Shown piece by piece: positions 16,545 to 25,598 of a stretch of DNA of 64,000 nt (its first letter is position 1; each line of letters begins with the position of its first letter). Below the pieces are notes generated by a model. That model did not search any database and was not told where the DNA came from. It saw only the letters and a program-made list of their open reading frames with translations. This stretch comes from an uncultured Pelagibacteraceae bacterium. GTDB lineage: Bacteria; Pseudomonadota; Alphaproteobacteria; Pelagibacterales; Pelagibacteraceae. Position numbers and translations under genes: made by a program. The stretch spans positions 62,001-126,000 of the forward strand of contig CACGAU010000003.1 in assembly GCA_902571135.1 (NCBI GenBank), read 5' to 3'.

Positions 16545-17803
16545 TATTTTAATCTTTTAATTTTAACGCCTATTTTTTTTAATTTATTTTCTATTTTTTC
16601 ATAACCTCTATCTAAGTGATAAATTCTATTAATATATGATTTACCAGTAGAAACTAAAGCTGCAAGAACCAAAGCAACAGAAGCTCTTAAATCACTAGAC
16701 ATTAATTCGGCACCAATGAATTTAGTATTTCCTTCTATTGTAGCAGTATTATTTTTAATATTTATTTTTGCTCCTAATCTTTGTAATTCTGCAACATGCA
16801 TAAATCTATTTTCAAAAATACTTTCAGTTATTGAACTTTTGCCAACTGCTTTGCACATCAAAACCATCAATTGTGCTTGAAGGTCTGTTGGAATACCTGG
16901 AAATTCTTTAGTTTTAATGCTTTTTATAGATTTTATTTTTTCAGGTCCTTTAATTAAGATTTTATTTTCACTAGTTTTAATTTTAGCACCAACTTTTTTT
17001 AGCAATTTTATTTCTGTACCAATAATTTTAGGATTTAAATTATTTATTTGTAAGTTACCTTTTGCAAGTGTTGCAGCTACACAAAATGTACCTGCTTCTA
17101 TTCTATCAGCCATTACAGAATATTCAGTTTCATTTAAAGAATTTACACCTATGATTTTACAAACTCTTCCTTTCCATTTTATTTTCGCTCCAGCTTTATT
17201 CAAAAAATTTGCAAGATCTTTAATCTCAGGTTCTATTGCGCAATTTTTTAAAACTGTTTTTCCTTTTGCTAAACATGCTGCTATTATAGAGTTTTCAGTT
17301 GCTCCGACACTTATCTTCGGAAAATTTACAGTTGTTCCGCTAAGTTTTCCTTTTGATTTTGCTAAAATATATCCATCTTTTAATTCAAATTTCATACCAA
17401 GTTTTTTTAATGCTGTTAGATGATAATTAACTGGTCTAGCACCAATTAAACATCCTCCAGGTAAAGAGATTTTTGATTTATGGTATTTTGAAATAAGTGG
17501 ACCTAAAACTAAAATAGAACCACGCATTGTTTTAACTAAAGAATAACTGGCAAAAGTTTTCATATTTTTTTTATTTATAATTTTTGCTGTTTTTTTATCT
17601 CTTGATAAAATTATTTTAGAACCAAGAGACTTTAATAAATTTAACATTGTATTAATGTCTCTAACTCTTGGTAAATTTTTGATAACCACAGGTTTATCAA
17701 ATAATAATGTTGCAGCTAAAATTGGGAGAGATGCATTCTTCGAACCTGAAATTGAAACATTGCCCTTGATTTTACAAGGGCCATTAATCAGAAATTTATC
17801 CAT
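16544..17803 (-). CDS. murA: UDP-N-acetylglucosamine 1-carboxyvinyltransferase
   Basis: The enzyme commits UDP-GlcNAc to peptidoglycan by adding enolpyruvate from PEP. The catalytic cysteine loop is GGCLIGARPVN (C118), so the fosfomycin target residue is kept. SGSKNASLPILAATLL near the N-terminus and DLRASVALVLAALV near the C-terminus are family marks. Length is 419 residues. It starts 3 bases after dcd and runs into the DUF2948 gene. Confidence 0.97.
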   Translation of the reverse strand: MDKFLINGPCKIKGNVSISGSKNASLPILAATLLFDKPVVIKNLPRVRDINTMLNLLKSLGSKIILSRDKKTAKIINKKNMKTFASYSLVKTMRGSILVLGPLISKYHKSKISLPGGCLIGARPVNYHLTALKKLGMKFELKDGYILAKSKGKLSGTTVNFPKISVGATENSIIAACLAKGKTVLKNCAIEPEIKDLANFLNKAGAKIKWKGRVCKIIGVNSLNETEYSVMADRIEAGTFCVAATLAKGNLQINNLNPKIIGTEIKLLKKVGAKIKTSENKILIKGPEKIKSIKSIKTKEFPGIPTDLQAQLMVLMCKAVGKSSITESIFENRFMHVAELQRLGAKINIKNNTATIEGNTKFIGAELMSSDLRASVALVLAALVSTGKSYINRIYHLDRGYEKIENKLKKIGVKIKRLK

Positions 17804-17806
17804 AAA

Positions 17807-18367
17807 TTACTTTTTAATTTTAGCAACTTGAATTGTAGTTTGACCCTGATATTTACCGTTCTTTGATTTATAAGTTGTTTCTGGCTGAGTATCTGATTTG
17901 AAAAATAAAAATTGTGCTATTCCTTCATTTGAATAAATTTTTGCAGGATTAGGTGTTGTATTACTTAGCTCAATTACAATATTGCCCTCAAATTCATTTT
18001 CAATTGGAGTAACATTACAAATAATTCCTGTCCTAGCATAAGTACTTTTTCCAACACAAATACATAAAACATCTTTTGGTATTCTAAAATATTCTACTGT
18101 TTTAGCTAAAACGAATGAATTTGGTGGGATAATACAATGTGGTCCTTTTCGTTCTATAAAGTTATCATCAGAAAAATTCTTTGGATCAACTAAAGAACTA
18201 TTAACGTTGGTAAAAATTCTATATTCATCTGAGATTCTAACATCATATCCCATACTACTTAATCCATAAGAAATTTTACCTTCAGAAACTTGATGATCCA
18301 AAAATGGCTCTATCATATTGTGCTCTTTGCACATTTTTTTAATCCAAGAATCAGGTTTAATTGACAT
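17807..18367 (-). CDS. dcd: dCTP deaminase
   Basis: A 186-residue trimeric enzyme that deaminates dCTP to dUTP for dTTP synthesis. Conserved pieces are [38 protein letters not shown] with the catalytic Arg/Glu region, and [17 protein letters not shown]. The ATG shares one base with the stop of a 33-codon basic ORF upstream, so initiation is probably coupled to it. Confidence 0.96.
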   Translation of the reverse strand: MSIKPDSWIKKMCKEHNMIEPFLDHQVSEGKISYGLSSMGYDVRISDEYRIFTNVNSSLVDPKNFSDDNFIERKGPHCIIPPNSFVLAKTVEYFRIPKDVLCICVGKSTYARTGIICNVTPIENEFEGNIVIELSNTTPNPAKIYSNEGIAQFLFFKSDTQPETTYKSKNGKYQGQTTIQVAKIKK

Positions 18368-18468
18368 TATTTATTTTTCTTTTTATTTTTTTTTTGAAAA
18401 ATTTTTCTTTTCTTCAAATTTTTTCTAAGCGCCAAGCTTAAACGCTCATTTTTATCTTTTGAACTCAT
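18367..18468 (-). CDS. Small lysine-rich protein upstream of dcd (33 aa)
   Basis: A 33-codon frame, [21 protein letters not shown] followed by a lysine/asparagine tail. It overlaps the upstream 66-residue gene by ATGA and the dcd start by one base, so it fits exactly between two genes. Short proteins of the type LAxALRxNLxRRK are found in many alphaproteobacteria. It has no membrane segment, and its high charge suggests nucleic-acid or ribosome binding, but no function is known to me. Confidence 0.6.
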   Translation of the reverse strand: MSSKDKNERLSLALRKNLKKRKIFQKKNKKKNK

Positions 18469-18665
18469 TCTTTATTTGGGTTGGTCAGGAAATCTAAAGA
18501 AATTGGTTTGTTGGGATCCAGCGCAGGTGCTTTTTCCTCTTCTTTTTTTGGGCCTTCTTTAGCTAAACGTTTAGCTTTTTTTTCAGCAAGCTTTTTCTCT
18601 CTTTTAGCCTGCTTTTCCATAAGCTTATTACCTTTAGTTGATTTGTAATCGTAATGAATTCCCAT
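18465..18665 (-). CDS. Small charged protein of unknown function (66 aa)
   Basis: A 66-residue soluble protein: short N-terminal MGIHYDYKSTKGNKLM, a lysine/glutamate helix rich in KK and EKKAKR (about 18-40), and a proline-containing tail ending [10 protein letters not shown]. It is the first gene of the run leading to dcd and murA, preceded by about 100 bases shared with the divergent tRNA-Thr. Its stop overlaps the next small ORF (ATGA). I do not recognise the family. Confidence 0.65.
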   Translation of the reverse strand: MGIHYDYKSTKGNKLMEKQAKREKKLAEKKAKRLAKEGPKKEEEKAPALDPNKPISLDFLTNPNKE

Positions 18666-18720
18666 AACATTTTCCTAAAATAGATATAAATCATATTCAT
18701 CAAAAAATTAAGGCAATAAT

Positions 18721-18750
18721 TTGAAAAAAATGCTTTATTATCAATAAAAT
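18721..18750 (+). promoter_or_regulatory. Likely sigma70-type promoter for tRNA-Thr
   Basis: TTGAAA (18721-18726), an 18-base spacer and TAAAAT (18745-18750) lie in the right place: a start near 18757 would leave a short leader of about 9 bases before the mature tRNA at 18766. Confidence 0.5.
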
Positions 18751-18765
18751 ACAATTTGTCTCTAA

Positions 18766-18839
18766 GCTCCTGTAGTTAAATGGTATAACAAGTCATTGGT
18801 AATGACTAGTTCCCTGGTCAGTACAGGGTGGGAGCACCA
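18766..18839 (+). tRNA. tRNA-Thr (GGT) with unusual T-loop
   Basis: A 74-nt cloverleaf with encoded CCA. Acceptor GCTCCTG pairs with TGGGAGC using two G-U pairs, D-stem GTTA/TAAC, anticodon stem AGTCA/TGACT and loop TTGGTAA (anticodon GGT), T-stem CCCTG/CAGGG. G1-C72, C2-G71 and G35/U36 fit threonine identity. The T-loop reads GTCAGTA instead of TTCRANN, so T54 and A58 are missing. It ends directly against the stop of the convergent membrane-protein gene. Confidence 0.88.
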
Positions 18840-19562
18840 CTAATTTCTATAAATAAACTTTCGCAAAAATATCGTAATCAGAACCAAAATAAAGAAAGCT
18901 AATAAAGGAACATATATATCAGGTGAAAAAATTATATCAGTTATACCAGGGGCTATTAAGTTCTGTTCAATAACTTTTTCTAACCCACTTCCTATTGAAG
19001 AAACAATAAAAACACTTGGAACAATACCGAAAAGTGTTGAAAAAAAATAATTTTTTAATTTAACGTTAAATAAAATTGGTAATAAACATTGTAGCTGCCA
19101 GGGGATTCCTCCAACACAACGATAAATTAATAAATAAATAAATTCAGATTTTTTAAATTTTATTTCTAAATTTTTAAATTTATTTAAAAATTTTTCTCTA
19201 ATTAAATTTTTTAAAAAATAGTTTCCAAATATATATAAAAATGTTGCGCCAATACTTAAACCAAGAACACATAAAATTGTTCCGATCCATTTTCCAAATA
19301 TAAATCCACCAATTAAAACTACTGGACTCCCAAAACCTAACAGTGGGAATGTCCAAATAACAATCAATATCAGAAAACTTATAGCTATAAAAAATAAGTT
19401 AGAATTTTTAAGTTCAATAAAATAAGACCGATTATTTCTTATAAAATCATAGGATGTAATTTCTGAAAGACTAAATTTCGAAAAAAAGAAATATAAAAAT
19501 AAGCAAATAATTAATAGATAAGATAACCCAATAAATAATTTAATTTTTTTTGTATTTTCCAT
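18840..19562 (-). CDS. VTT/DedA-like (TVP38/TMEM64) membrane protein
   Basis: About 240 residues from the ATG at 19562; the frame runs on to 19646, but that region holds the divergent rpmH promoter. Membrane segments occur near the N-terminus (GLSYLLIICLFLYFFF), after residue 50, and in the C-terminal half. The re-entrant loop signature is seen in GFGSPVVLIGGFIFGKWIG and YRCVGGIPWQLQCLLPILF. Members of the VTT (SNARE-associated) superfamily move lipids or lipid carriers across membranes; the substrate here is not known. Confidence 0.85.
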   Translation of the reverse strand: MENTKKIKLFIGLSYLLIICLFLYFFFSKFSLSEITSYDFIRNNRSYFIELKNSNLFFIAISFLILIVIWTFPLLGFGSPVVLIGGFIFGKWIGTILCVLGLSIGATFLYIFGNYFLKNLIREKFLNKFKNLEIKFKKSEFIYLLIYRCVGGIPWQLQCLLPILFNVKLKNYFFSTLFGIVPSVFIVSSIGSGLEKVIEQNLIAPGITDIIFSPDIYVPLLAFFILVLITIFLRKFIYRN

Positions 19563-19594
19563 GATTCTTCTCATTTTAATGCTTAATCTTCTAT

Positions 19595-19622
19595 TTGCTA
19601 TTTTAATTATTACTAATATAAA
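19595..19622 (+). promoter_or_regulatory. Likely promoter of rpmH-rnpA-yidD-yidC
   Basis: TTGCTA (19595-19600), a 16-base spacer and TATAAA (19617-19622) stand about 38 bases before the rpmH ATG. Its presence supports placing the divergent VTT gene start at 19562. Confidence 0.5.
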
Positions 19623-19659
19623 GGGGCAAAAATTATAAAAAACCATATCAAATCTAATT

Positions 19660-19800
19660 ATGAAAAGAACTTATCAACCCTCAAATAAAAAAAGAGCTCG
19701 AAAACACGGCTTTCGTTCAAAAATGAAAACTAAAGGTGGTAAAAAACTTTTGGCTAGAAGAAGAGCAAGAGGAAGAAAATCACTAACTGTTTCTGTATAG
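19660..19800 (+). CDS. rpmH: 50S ribosomal protein L34
   Basis: A 46-codon gene: [21 protein letters not shown] at the N-terminus and [14 protein letters not shown] at the end, unmistakable L34 and very basic. rnpA follows 4 bases later in the conserved order rpmH-rnpA-yidD-yidC. The convergence of ribosome, RNase P and membrane-insertase genes in one operon is typical of bacteria. Confidence 0.98.
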   Translation: MKRTYQPSNKKRARKHGFRSKMKTKGGKKLLARRRARGRKSLTVSV

Positions 19801-19804
19801 AATA

Positions 19805-20146
19805 ATGAAAAGCAAAATACTTGCTCTTTCAAAAAACGAAGAATTTAAAAATTTACTTAAACAAAAAAAGATTACCAATAAATACGTTAGTATTTTTTTT
19901 GGAAAATTATCAAATAAAGATAAAAAAAGACTAAATATCAGTTTTGTGACTAAAAAAAAAATTGGTAATGCAGTAAAGAGAAATAAAATTAAAAGAAGAT
20001 TAAGAAACATTGTGAATGAAGCTGTTAAAAAAGTAGAGATAAACTTTGATTATTCATTTCTTGTTATAGCTAAGTCTTCTATGCTAAATAATGAATACAA
20101 AATTATAAAAGAAACTCTTTTTCAGGATTTTGCAAAAATAAAATAA
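19805..20146 (+). CDS. rnpA: Ribonuclease P protein component
   Basis: A 113-residue basic protein that helps the RNase P RNA cut tRNA 5' leaders. The RNR motif is [10 protein letters not shown] (about residues 58-67), preceded by the beta strand [12 protein letters not shown]. The stop shares one base with the yidD ATG (TAATG). Confidence 0.96.
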   Translation: MKSKILALSKNEEFKNLLKQKKITNKYVSIFFGKLSNKDKKRLNISFVTKKKIGNAVKRNKIKRRLRNIVNEAVKKVEINFDYSFLVIAKSSMLNNEYKIIKETLFQDFAKIK

Positions 20147-20397
20147 TGAATATATTTACTTTAATTTTAATTAAATTTATCAAAGCCTATAAATATTTAA
20201 TTAGTCCATTATTGAGTCATTCTTGTAGATATTTACCAACATGTTCTGAATACAGCATAGATGCTTTAAAAGAATACGGTTTTTTTAAAGGTTTATTAAT
20301 TAGTATAAAAAGAATTTTATCCTGCCATCCAATAAAATTTTTAGGAGGTGGCGAAGGGTTTGATCCAGTTAAAAAAGAAATGAAGGATAATAAATAA
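20146..20397 (+). CDS. yidD: Membrane protein insertion efficiency factor YidD
   Basis: An 83-residue protein with the family signature [15 protein letters not shown], then [18 protein letters not shown] and GGGEGFDPV. The amphipathic N-terminal helix (about 1-20) attaches it to the inner membrane, where it aids YidC. The stop overlaps the yidC ATG by one base. Confidence 0.97.
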   Translation: MNIFTLILIKFIKAYKYLISPLLSHSCRYLPTCSEYSIDALKEYGFFKGLLISIKRILSCHPIKFLGGGEGFDPVKKEMKDNK

Positions 20398-22076
20398 TGG
20401 AAACTAGAAATATAATTGCTGCCATAAGTTTATCAGCTGCTGTTATTATATTATACTCGCTATTTTTTGCACCGCCTCCTGTAACGAAAGAAAATTTAAC
20501 TGAAAAAACTAAGACTGAACAGAGTTCAGATGCACCTAGTCTTGATCAAAAAGAAAATGTAACTGAAATTTCACGAGAAGAAGCGTTACAACAAAGTGAA
20601 AGAATTCAATTTGAGAACCAAAGTATTGTTGGATCTATTTCATTAAAGGGGGCCGCAATAGACGATCTAACTTTCAAAGAATATAATGTTAGTTTGGAAA
20701 GTGATGAAAAAGTAAAATTTCTTGCACCACGAAGCTCTAAAGAAGGCTACATAGTAGAGAGTGGTTTTATAACTACTGATAAAAATATCGATATTCCGAA
20801 TTCAGATTCAATTTGGTCAATTTCTGGAAATAATAAATTAACTGATCAATCTCCTATAAAACTAAGTTGGACTAATGATCAAGGCATCACTTTTGAAAAA
20901 GAAATTGCATTAGATGATAAGTTTTTATTCACAATAAAACAGAGAGTTATAAATTCTACTGATAAAAACTATGACTTCTATTCTTATGGACAAATTATAA
21001 GAAATCAAATCCCAGAAGGTTTAACCGATTTTTATATTCTTCATGAAGGTCCTATCGCTACATTAGATGAAGAGTTAATTGAGGAAGATTATGACGACAT
21101 TGAAGAGAAAAAATTTTCAAGAACTGCTCAAAAAGGATGGTTAGGTATAGGAGATAAGTATTACATATCAACTCTAATTCCACCAAGAGAAAAAGAATTT
21201 AAAACTACGATGGATTATAAAAACAAGTATAGAATAAACTTTGTTACAACAGAACCATTAGAGTTAACTGGAAATTCCTCTATAGAAGAAAACTTGCAAG
21301 TAATAGTAGCTGCAAAAAGAGTTGATGTAATTGATGGGTATGCAGAATCATTAAAAATTGATAAATTTGACCTTACGATTGATTGGGGATTCTTATACTT
21401 TTTAACACGTCCTTTGTTTACTGCTTTAGAATATTTCTTTAAAATATTTGGTAATTATGGATTGGCAATTATTGCTGTTACTGTTTGTATTCGTGTAGCA
21501 TTTTTTCCACTTGCTAATTTTTCATTCAGAAGCATGGCTAAAATGAAAGCTCTTCAGCCTGAGATGGCAAGACTTAAGGAAGTGCACAAAGATGACAAGA
21601 TGAAATTGCAACAAGCAATGATGGCTCTTTATAAGAAGGAAAAAGTAAATCCCATGTCCGGATGTTTGCCAATTCTAATTCAAATACCTGTATTTTTTGC
21701 TTTGTATAAAGTTTTATTTGTAACGATAGAAATGCGTCATATGCCTTTTTATGGTTGGATCCAAGATTTAAGTGCTAAGGATCCTACTTCTATATTTAAT
21801 TTATTTGGATTGTTTCCTTATGACGTACCTTCTTTCCTTGTAATTGGAGCATGGCCAGTTGCTATGGGATTATCAATGTGGGTGCAACAAAAGTTAAATC
21901 CTGCTCCAACAGATCCAATGCAAGCAAAAATATTTATGTTCTTCCCTTTATTTTTAACAGTAATTCTTGCACCATTCCCAAGTGGGCTAGTAATTTATTG
22001 GACTGTAAATAACATTTTAACAATGGCTCAGCAGGTTGTAATCATGAAACGTACAACAGTTAAAACTGTAACCTAA
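20397..22076 (+). CDS. yidC: Membrane protein insertase YidC
   Basis: A 559-residue insertase. An N-terminal signal anchor (about 6-24) is followed by a large periplasmic beta domain (to about residue 335), then the conserved insertase helices: FGNYGLAIIAVTVCIRVAFFPL with the groove arginine, a cytoplasmic hairpin (MKALQPEMARLKE), NPMSGCLPILIQIPVFFALYKV, and the last two helices ending NILTMAQQVVIM. It inserts inner-membrane proteins alone or with SecYEG. Confidence 0.97.
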   Translation: METRNIIAAISLSAAVIILYSLFFAPPPVTKENLTEKTKTEQSSDAPSLDQKENVTEISREEALQQSERIQFENQSIVGSISLKGAAIDDLTFKEYNVSLESDEKVKFLAPRSSKEGYIVESGFITTDKNIDIPNSDSIWSISGNNKLTDQSPIKLSWTNDQGITFEKEIALDDKFLFTIKQRVINSTDKNYDFYSYGQIIRNQIPEGLTDFYILHEGPIATLDEELIEEDYDDIEEKKFSRTAQKGWLGIGDKYYISTLIPPREKEFKTTMDYKNKYRINFVTTEPLELTGNSSIEENLQVIVAAKRVDVIDGYAESLKIDKFDLTIDWGFLYFLTRPLFTALEYFFKIFGNYGLAIIAVTVCIRVAFFPLANFSFRSMAKMKALQPEMARLKEVHKDDKMKLQQAMMALYKKEKVNPMSGCLPILIQIPVFFALYKVLFVTIEMRHMPFYGWIQDLSAKDPTSIFNLFGLFPYDVPSFLVIGAWPVAMGLSMWVQQKLNPAPTDPMQAKIFMFFPLFLTVILAPFPSGLVIYWTVNNILTMAQQVVIMKRTTVKTVT

Positions 22077-22089
22077 TAAAAATTAATAA

Positions 22090-22938
22090 ATGGATCTTGA
22101 AAAGATATTACCTAAAGATGGGCCACCAATTAATGAAGTAACTAAATATATTGAAAAATACAAAAATGATTTAATAGTAATTAAATACGGTGGAAACGTT
22201 TTAATTGATAGAAACGTATTTAATAATTTTATAACTGATCTTAATGTTTTAAATAAATTAGGACTTGCAACTGTAGTGATTCATGGTGGTGGACCTAGAA
22301 TTAAAAGAGAGCTAGAAAAATCAAATATTCAATCAAAATTTATAAGGGGACTAAGAGTAACTGATAAAAATATAGTTGATGTTGTTGAATCTGTTTTGAT
22401 TGATTTTAATGATGACATTGTTAATTCTTTAAAAATTAAAGGAACAGAGGCAATCTCTATGCACACAAAAAATAATAATGTTATAAAAACTATACCAGAA
22501 GCAGAAGAACTAGGATTTGTAGGAATACCAAATGAGATTAATAATGAACAAATATTAAATATAATTAATCAAAATAAAATTCCTATAATTTCACCATTAG
22601 GATTAGGTAAAGAAAACCAAACATATAATATTAATGGAGATACTGCCGCAATGGCCATAGCAAAATCTTTAAAATCGAGACGACTTTTATTGATGACGAA
22701 TGTGGATGGTGTTCTAGATAAAAATAAAAAATTAATAGAAGAAATTTCATCGTCTGAAATTATAGAAATGATTAAAGATGAAACTATTACAGAGGGTATG
22801 ATACCTAAAATAAATGCGTGCTTAGATGCAGTGAATAATGGTGTAACAGCAGTTGGCATAATCAATGGCACAAAGCCACATTCATGTTTGTGGGAAATAT
22901 TCTCTGACAAAGGCTCTGGAACCCTTATAAGACAATGA
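22090..22938 (+). CDS. argB: Acetylglutamate kinase
   Basis: The enzyme phosphorylates N-acetylglutamate in arginine synthesis. Motifs: VIKYGGNVL at the N-terminus, VVIHGGGPRIKRELE, NINGDTAAMAIAKSL, and MTNVDGVLD with GMIPKINACLDAV. Length is 282 residues, in the hexameric arginine-sensitive size range. It lies 13 bases after yidC and overlaps the HAD gene by 4 bases. Confidence 0.96.
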   Translation: MDLEKILPKDGPPINEVTKYIEKYKNDLIVIKYGGNVLIDRNVFNNFITDLNVLNKLGLATVVIHGGGPRIKRELEKSNIQSKFIRGLRVTDKNIVDVVESVLIDFNDDIVNSLKIKGTEAISMHTKNNNVIKTIPEAEELGFVGIPNEINNEQILNIINQNKIPIISPLGLGKENQTYNINGDTAAMAIAKSLKSRRLLLMTNVDGVLDKNKKLIEEISSSEIIEMIKDETITEGMIPKINACLDAVNNGVTAVGIINGTKPHSCLWEIFSDKGSGTLIRQ

Positions 22939-23606
22939 AAGAATTTAAGAATATCAAAAATATATTATTTGATTGTGATGGGGTACTCTACAGTGATCTT
23001 GAAGGAGTATTTGGTCAAGTAAGTAAAAAAATGACTCAATATATTTCGAATAAATTAAATGTAGATTTAAAAGAGGCAAAAGAATTACAAACAAATTATT
23101 TTCATAAATATAACACTAGTCTTAATGGTTTAATGATACATCACGATATACCTCCAAGAGAATTTTTAGACTACGTGCATGATATTAATTTAGATTTTTT
23201 AGAAAAAGATACTACTTTAAGGAATGAACTTAAAAATATTAATCTAAACAAATTTGTGTTTACAAATGGTAGTAAAGAACATGTTAAAAATATTACTACT
23301 CACTTAGGAATTGATGATCAATTTGACGGTGTATTTGATATTGTTGATGCTGAGTATAGTCCAAAACCTGAGGCAAAAGCATTTGATCTGATGGTCAAAA
23401 AATTTCAAATTGATCCAACTGAGACACTTTACATTGAAGATATCGCAAAAAACTTATCTATTGGAAAAGAAAGAGGAGCAAAAACAGTTTGGTTAATCAA
23501 TGATGAATACTGGGGGAAAAAAGAGTCTGATGAAGAGTATATTGATTACAAAATTGAAAATCTTTCTTTATTTTTAAAAGAAATAAGGTTATTAAAAAAC
23601 TCATAA
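22935..23606 (+). CDS. HAD-family phosphatase, probably pyrimidine 5'-nucleotidase
   Basis: A 223-residue HAD hydrolase of the SDT1/pyrimidine 5'-nucleotidase branch. Motif I is FDCDGVLY (nucleophile D13, acid D15), motif II VFTNGS, the lysine K in SPKPEAKAFD, and motif IV YIEDIAKNL. The helical cap lies at about residues 20-90. It likely dephosphorylates a nucleotide or small phosphate ester. The argB-HAD-dapD order is seen in other alphaproteobacteria. Substrate not determined from sequence. Confidence 0.85.
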   Translation: MKEFKNIKNILFDCDGVLYSDLEGVFGQVSKKMTQYISNKLNVDLKEAKELQTNYFHKYNTSLNGLMIHHDIPPREFLDYVHDINLDFLEKDTTLRNELKNINLNKFVFTNGSKEHVKNITTHLGIDDQFDGVFDIVDAEYSPKPEAKAFDLMVKKFQIDPTETLYIEDIAKNLSIGKERGAKTVWLINDEYWGKKESDEEYIDYKIENLSLFLKEIRLLKNS

Positions 23607-23610
23607 AACT

Positions 23611-24438
23611 ATGAGTATTGAGAAAATTATAAATGAAGCTTGGGAGAATAAAGACCAAGTAAGTCAAAATTCAGACCAATCTTTAAAGGATACTGTTAAT
23701 CAAATTATTGATGATTTAGACAGTGGAAAAGCAAGAGTAGCTGAAAAGATCAATGGTGAATGGGTTACTCATCAGCATCTAAAAAAAGCTATAATGTTAA
23801 GTTTTAGAATGTATCCAATGGAAAATTTAAATGGTCCATACAGTAGCTGGTATGACAAAGCTCATTTGCTGAAAGGTAAAACAGCTGGATGGACAAAACA
23901 AGATCATGAAAAAGCTGGTTTTAGAATGGTGCCTAATTCACCAGTAAGAAAAGGATCATTTGTAGGAAAGAATGCGGTTTTAATGCCATGTTATGTAAAT
24001 ATTGGTGCATATATTGATGAAGGAACAATGATGGATACATTTAGCCGTGCAGGAAGTTGTTGTCAGATTGGAAAAAATTGTCATATCTCAGCTGGTACAG
24101 GAGTTGGAGGTGTATTAGAACCTGCTCAAGCATTACCAACAATTATTGAAGATAATGTTTTCCTGGGAGCAATGTCAGAAGTAGTAGAAGGTGTAATAGT
24201 TGGAGAAGGCTCAGTTCTAAGTATGGGAATGTATATTGGACAATCAACAAAAATTGTTAATAGAAAAACTGGTGAAATAACTTATGGAAAAATTCCACCT
24301 TATTCAGTGGTAGTTCCAGGATCCTTGCCAGATAAAAACAATCCACAAGCGCCATCTTTGTATTGTGCGGTAATAATTAAACAAGTTGATGAAAAAACGA
24401 GATCAAAAACATCAGTTAATGATCTTTTAAGAGAATAA
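23611..24438 (+). CDS. dapD: Tetrahydrodipicolinate N-succinyltransferase
   Basis: A left-handed beta-helix acyltransferase in the succinylase route to diaminopimelate and lysine. The hexapeptide repeats are visible from GKNAVLMPCYVNIGAYID through GTMMDTFSRAGSCCQIGKNC and IIEDNVFLGAMSEV; the C-terminal GKIPPYSVVVPGSLP is also conserved. Length is 275 residues. dapE follows 2 bases later, giving two consecutive pathway steps. Confidence 0.97.
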   Translation: MSIEKIINEAWENKDQVSQNSDQSLKDTVNQIIDDLDSGKARVAEKINGEWVTHQHLKKAIMLSFRMYPMENLNGPYSSWYDKAHLLKGKTAGWTKQDHEKAGFRMVPNSPVRKGSFVGKNAVLMPCYVNIGAYIDEGTMMDTFSRAGSCCQIGKNCHISAGTGVGGVLEPAQALPTIIEDNVFLGAMSEVVEGVIVGEGSVLSMGMYIGQSTKIVNRKTGEITYGKIPPYSVVVPGSLPDKNNPQAPSLYCAVIIKQVDEKTRSKTSVNDLLRE

Positions 24439-24440
24439 AA

Positions 24441-25598
24441 ATGCAAAAAATTAATGAACTTGAATTAGCTAAAGAGCTAATTAAGTTTCCATCTGTTACA
24501 AAAACTGATGCCGGTGTTATTAAATTTTTAGAAAAAAAATTAAAAAAAATCGGCTTTAAAACTAAAATTCTTGAGTTCAAAGATAAAAATAGCTATCCCG
24601 TAAAAAATCTTTATGCAAGACTTGGTACCGCAAGTCCAAATTTTTGTTATGCAGGTCATTTGGATGTAGTACCACCTGGTAATTTAAATGATTGGACTGT
24701 TAATCCCTTTAAACCTGCTGTTAAGAAAGGATACTTAATTGGTAGAGGTGCAAATGACATGAAAAGCTCAATAGCTGCATTTGTTACCGCGGCAAGTAAC
24801 TTTTCAAAGAAAAACAAAAAATTTGACGGCTCCATCAGCTTTCTAATTACTGGAGATGAGGAAGGAATTGCAATTAATGGGACGAAAAAAGTTGTTGAAT
24901 ACTTGAGGAAAAGAAAAGAAAAAATAGATTTTTGCTTAGTAGGAGAACCTACGAATCCAAATAAATTAGGAGAAATGATTAAAATTGGTCGTAGAGGTAG
25001 TATGACTGGAAAATTGACTGTCATTGGTATTCAAGGTCACGTAGCTTATCCTAACAGAGCAAACAATCCATCAACAGCTTTAGTCCAAATACTCAGAAAG
25101 TTAAAAGAAGTTAAATTTGATAAAGGAACAAAAGATTTTCAACCTACAAATTTAGAAATAACAAAAATTAACATTGATAATTCAGCTGATAATGTAATTC
25201 CAGGATTAGCTAGTGCATCCTTTAATATAAGATTTAATAACAAACACACATCTTACAAATTAAAGAATAAAATTAATAAAATAATAAAACAAATTTGTAA
25301 TAAAAATAAATCAAAATATAAAATTGAATATAGTGTTTCTGGTGAAGCCTTTTTAACTATACCAAACAAAACTACATTTATGATACAAAATACAATTAAG
25401 AGAATTACTAAAATTAAACCTAAATTATCTACAACTGGTGGTACATCGGATGCTAGATTCATAAGAAAAATAGCTCCATGTTTAGAGTTTGGATTAGTGG
25501 GAAAAACTATGCATAAGGTAGGAGAATGTGTGTCATTATCTGATTTAAAAAGATTAACTTTAATTTATACTAAAATCTTAGATAATTACTTTAAGTGA
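24441..25598 (+). CDS. dapE: Succinyl-diaminopimelate desuccinylase
   Basis: An M20-family di-zinc hydrolase releasing LL-diaminopimelate. Metal and catalytic positions: GHLDVVPPG (His and Asp), RGANDMKSS (bridging Asp), GDEEG (Glu base), VGEPT and, near the end, the His in GKTMHKVGE. The lid or dimerisation domain occupies about residues 180-290. Length is 385 residues. The next gene begins with a GTG overlapping the dapE stop by 4 bases. Confidence 0.96.
   Translation: MQKINELELAKELIKFPSVTKTDAGVIKFLEKKLKKIGFKTKILEFKDKNSYPVKNLYARLGTASPNFCYAGHLDVVPPGNLNDWTVNPFKPAVKKGYLIGRGANDMKSSIAAFVTAASNFSKKNKKFDGSISFLITGDEEGIAINGTKKVVEYLRKRKEKIDFCLVGEPTNPNKLGEMIKIGRRGSMTGKLTVIGIQGHVAYPNRANNPSTALVQILRKLKEVKFDKGTKDFQPTNLEITKINIDNSADNVIPGLASASFNIRFNNKHTSYKLKNKINKIIKQICNKNKSKYKIEYSVSGEAFLTIPNKTTFMIQNTIKRITKIKPKLSTTGGTSDARFIRKIAPCLEFGLVGKTMHKVGECVSLSDLKRLTLIYTKILDNYFK

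Noticed and set aside
16917-17423. 168-codon ORF antisense to murA
   Set aside because: It lies wholly inside murA on the other strand, is a by-product of A+T-rich codons and matches no family.
19563-19646. Longer start for the VTT/DedA-like protein
   Set aside because: The region contains a good promoter for rpmH and the added residues lack conservation features.
22569-22910. 113-codon ORF antisense to argB
   Set aside because: A shadow of the real argB frame with no motif or ribosome-binding site.
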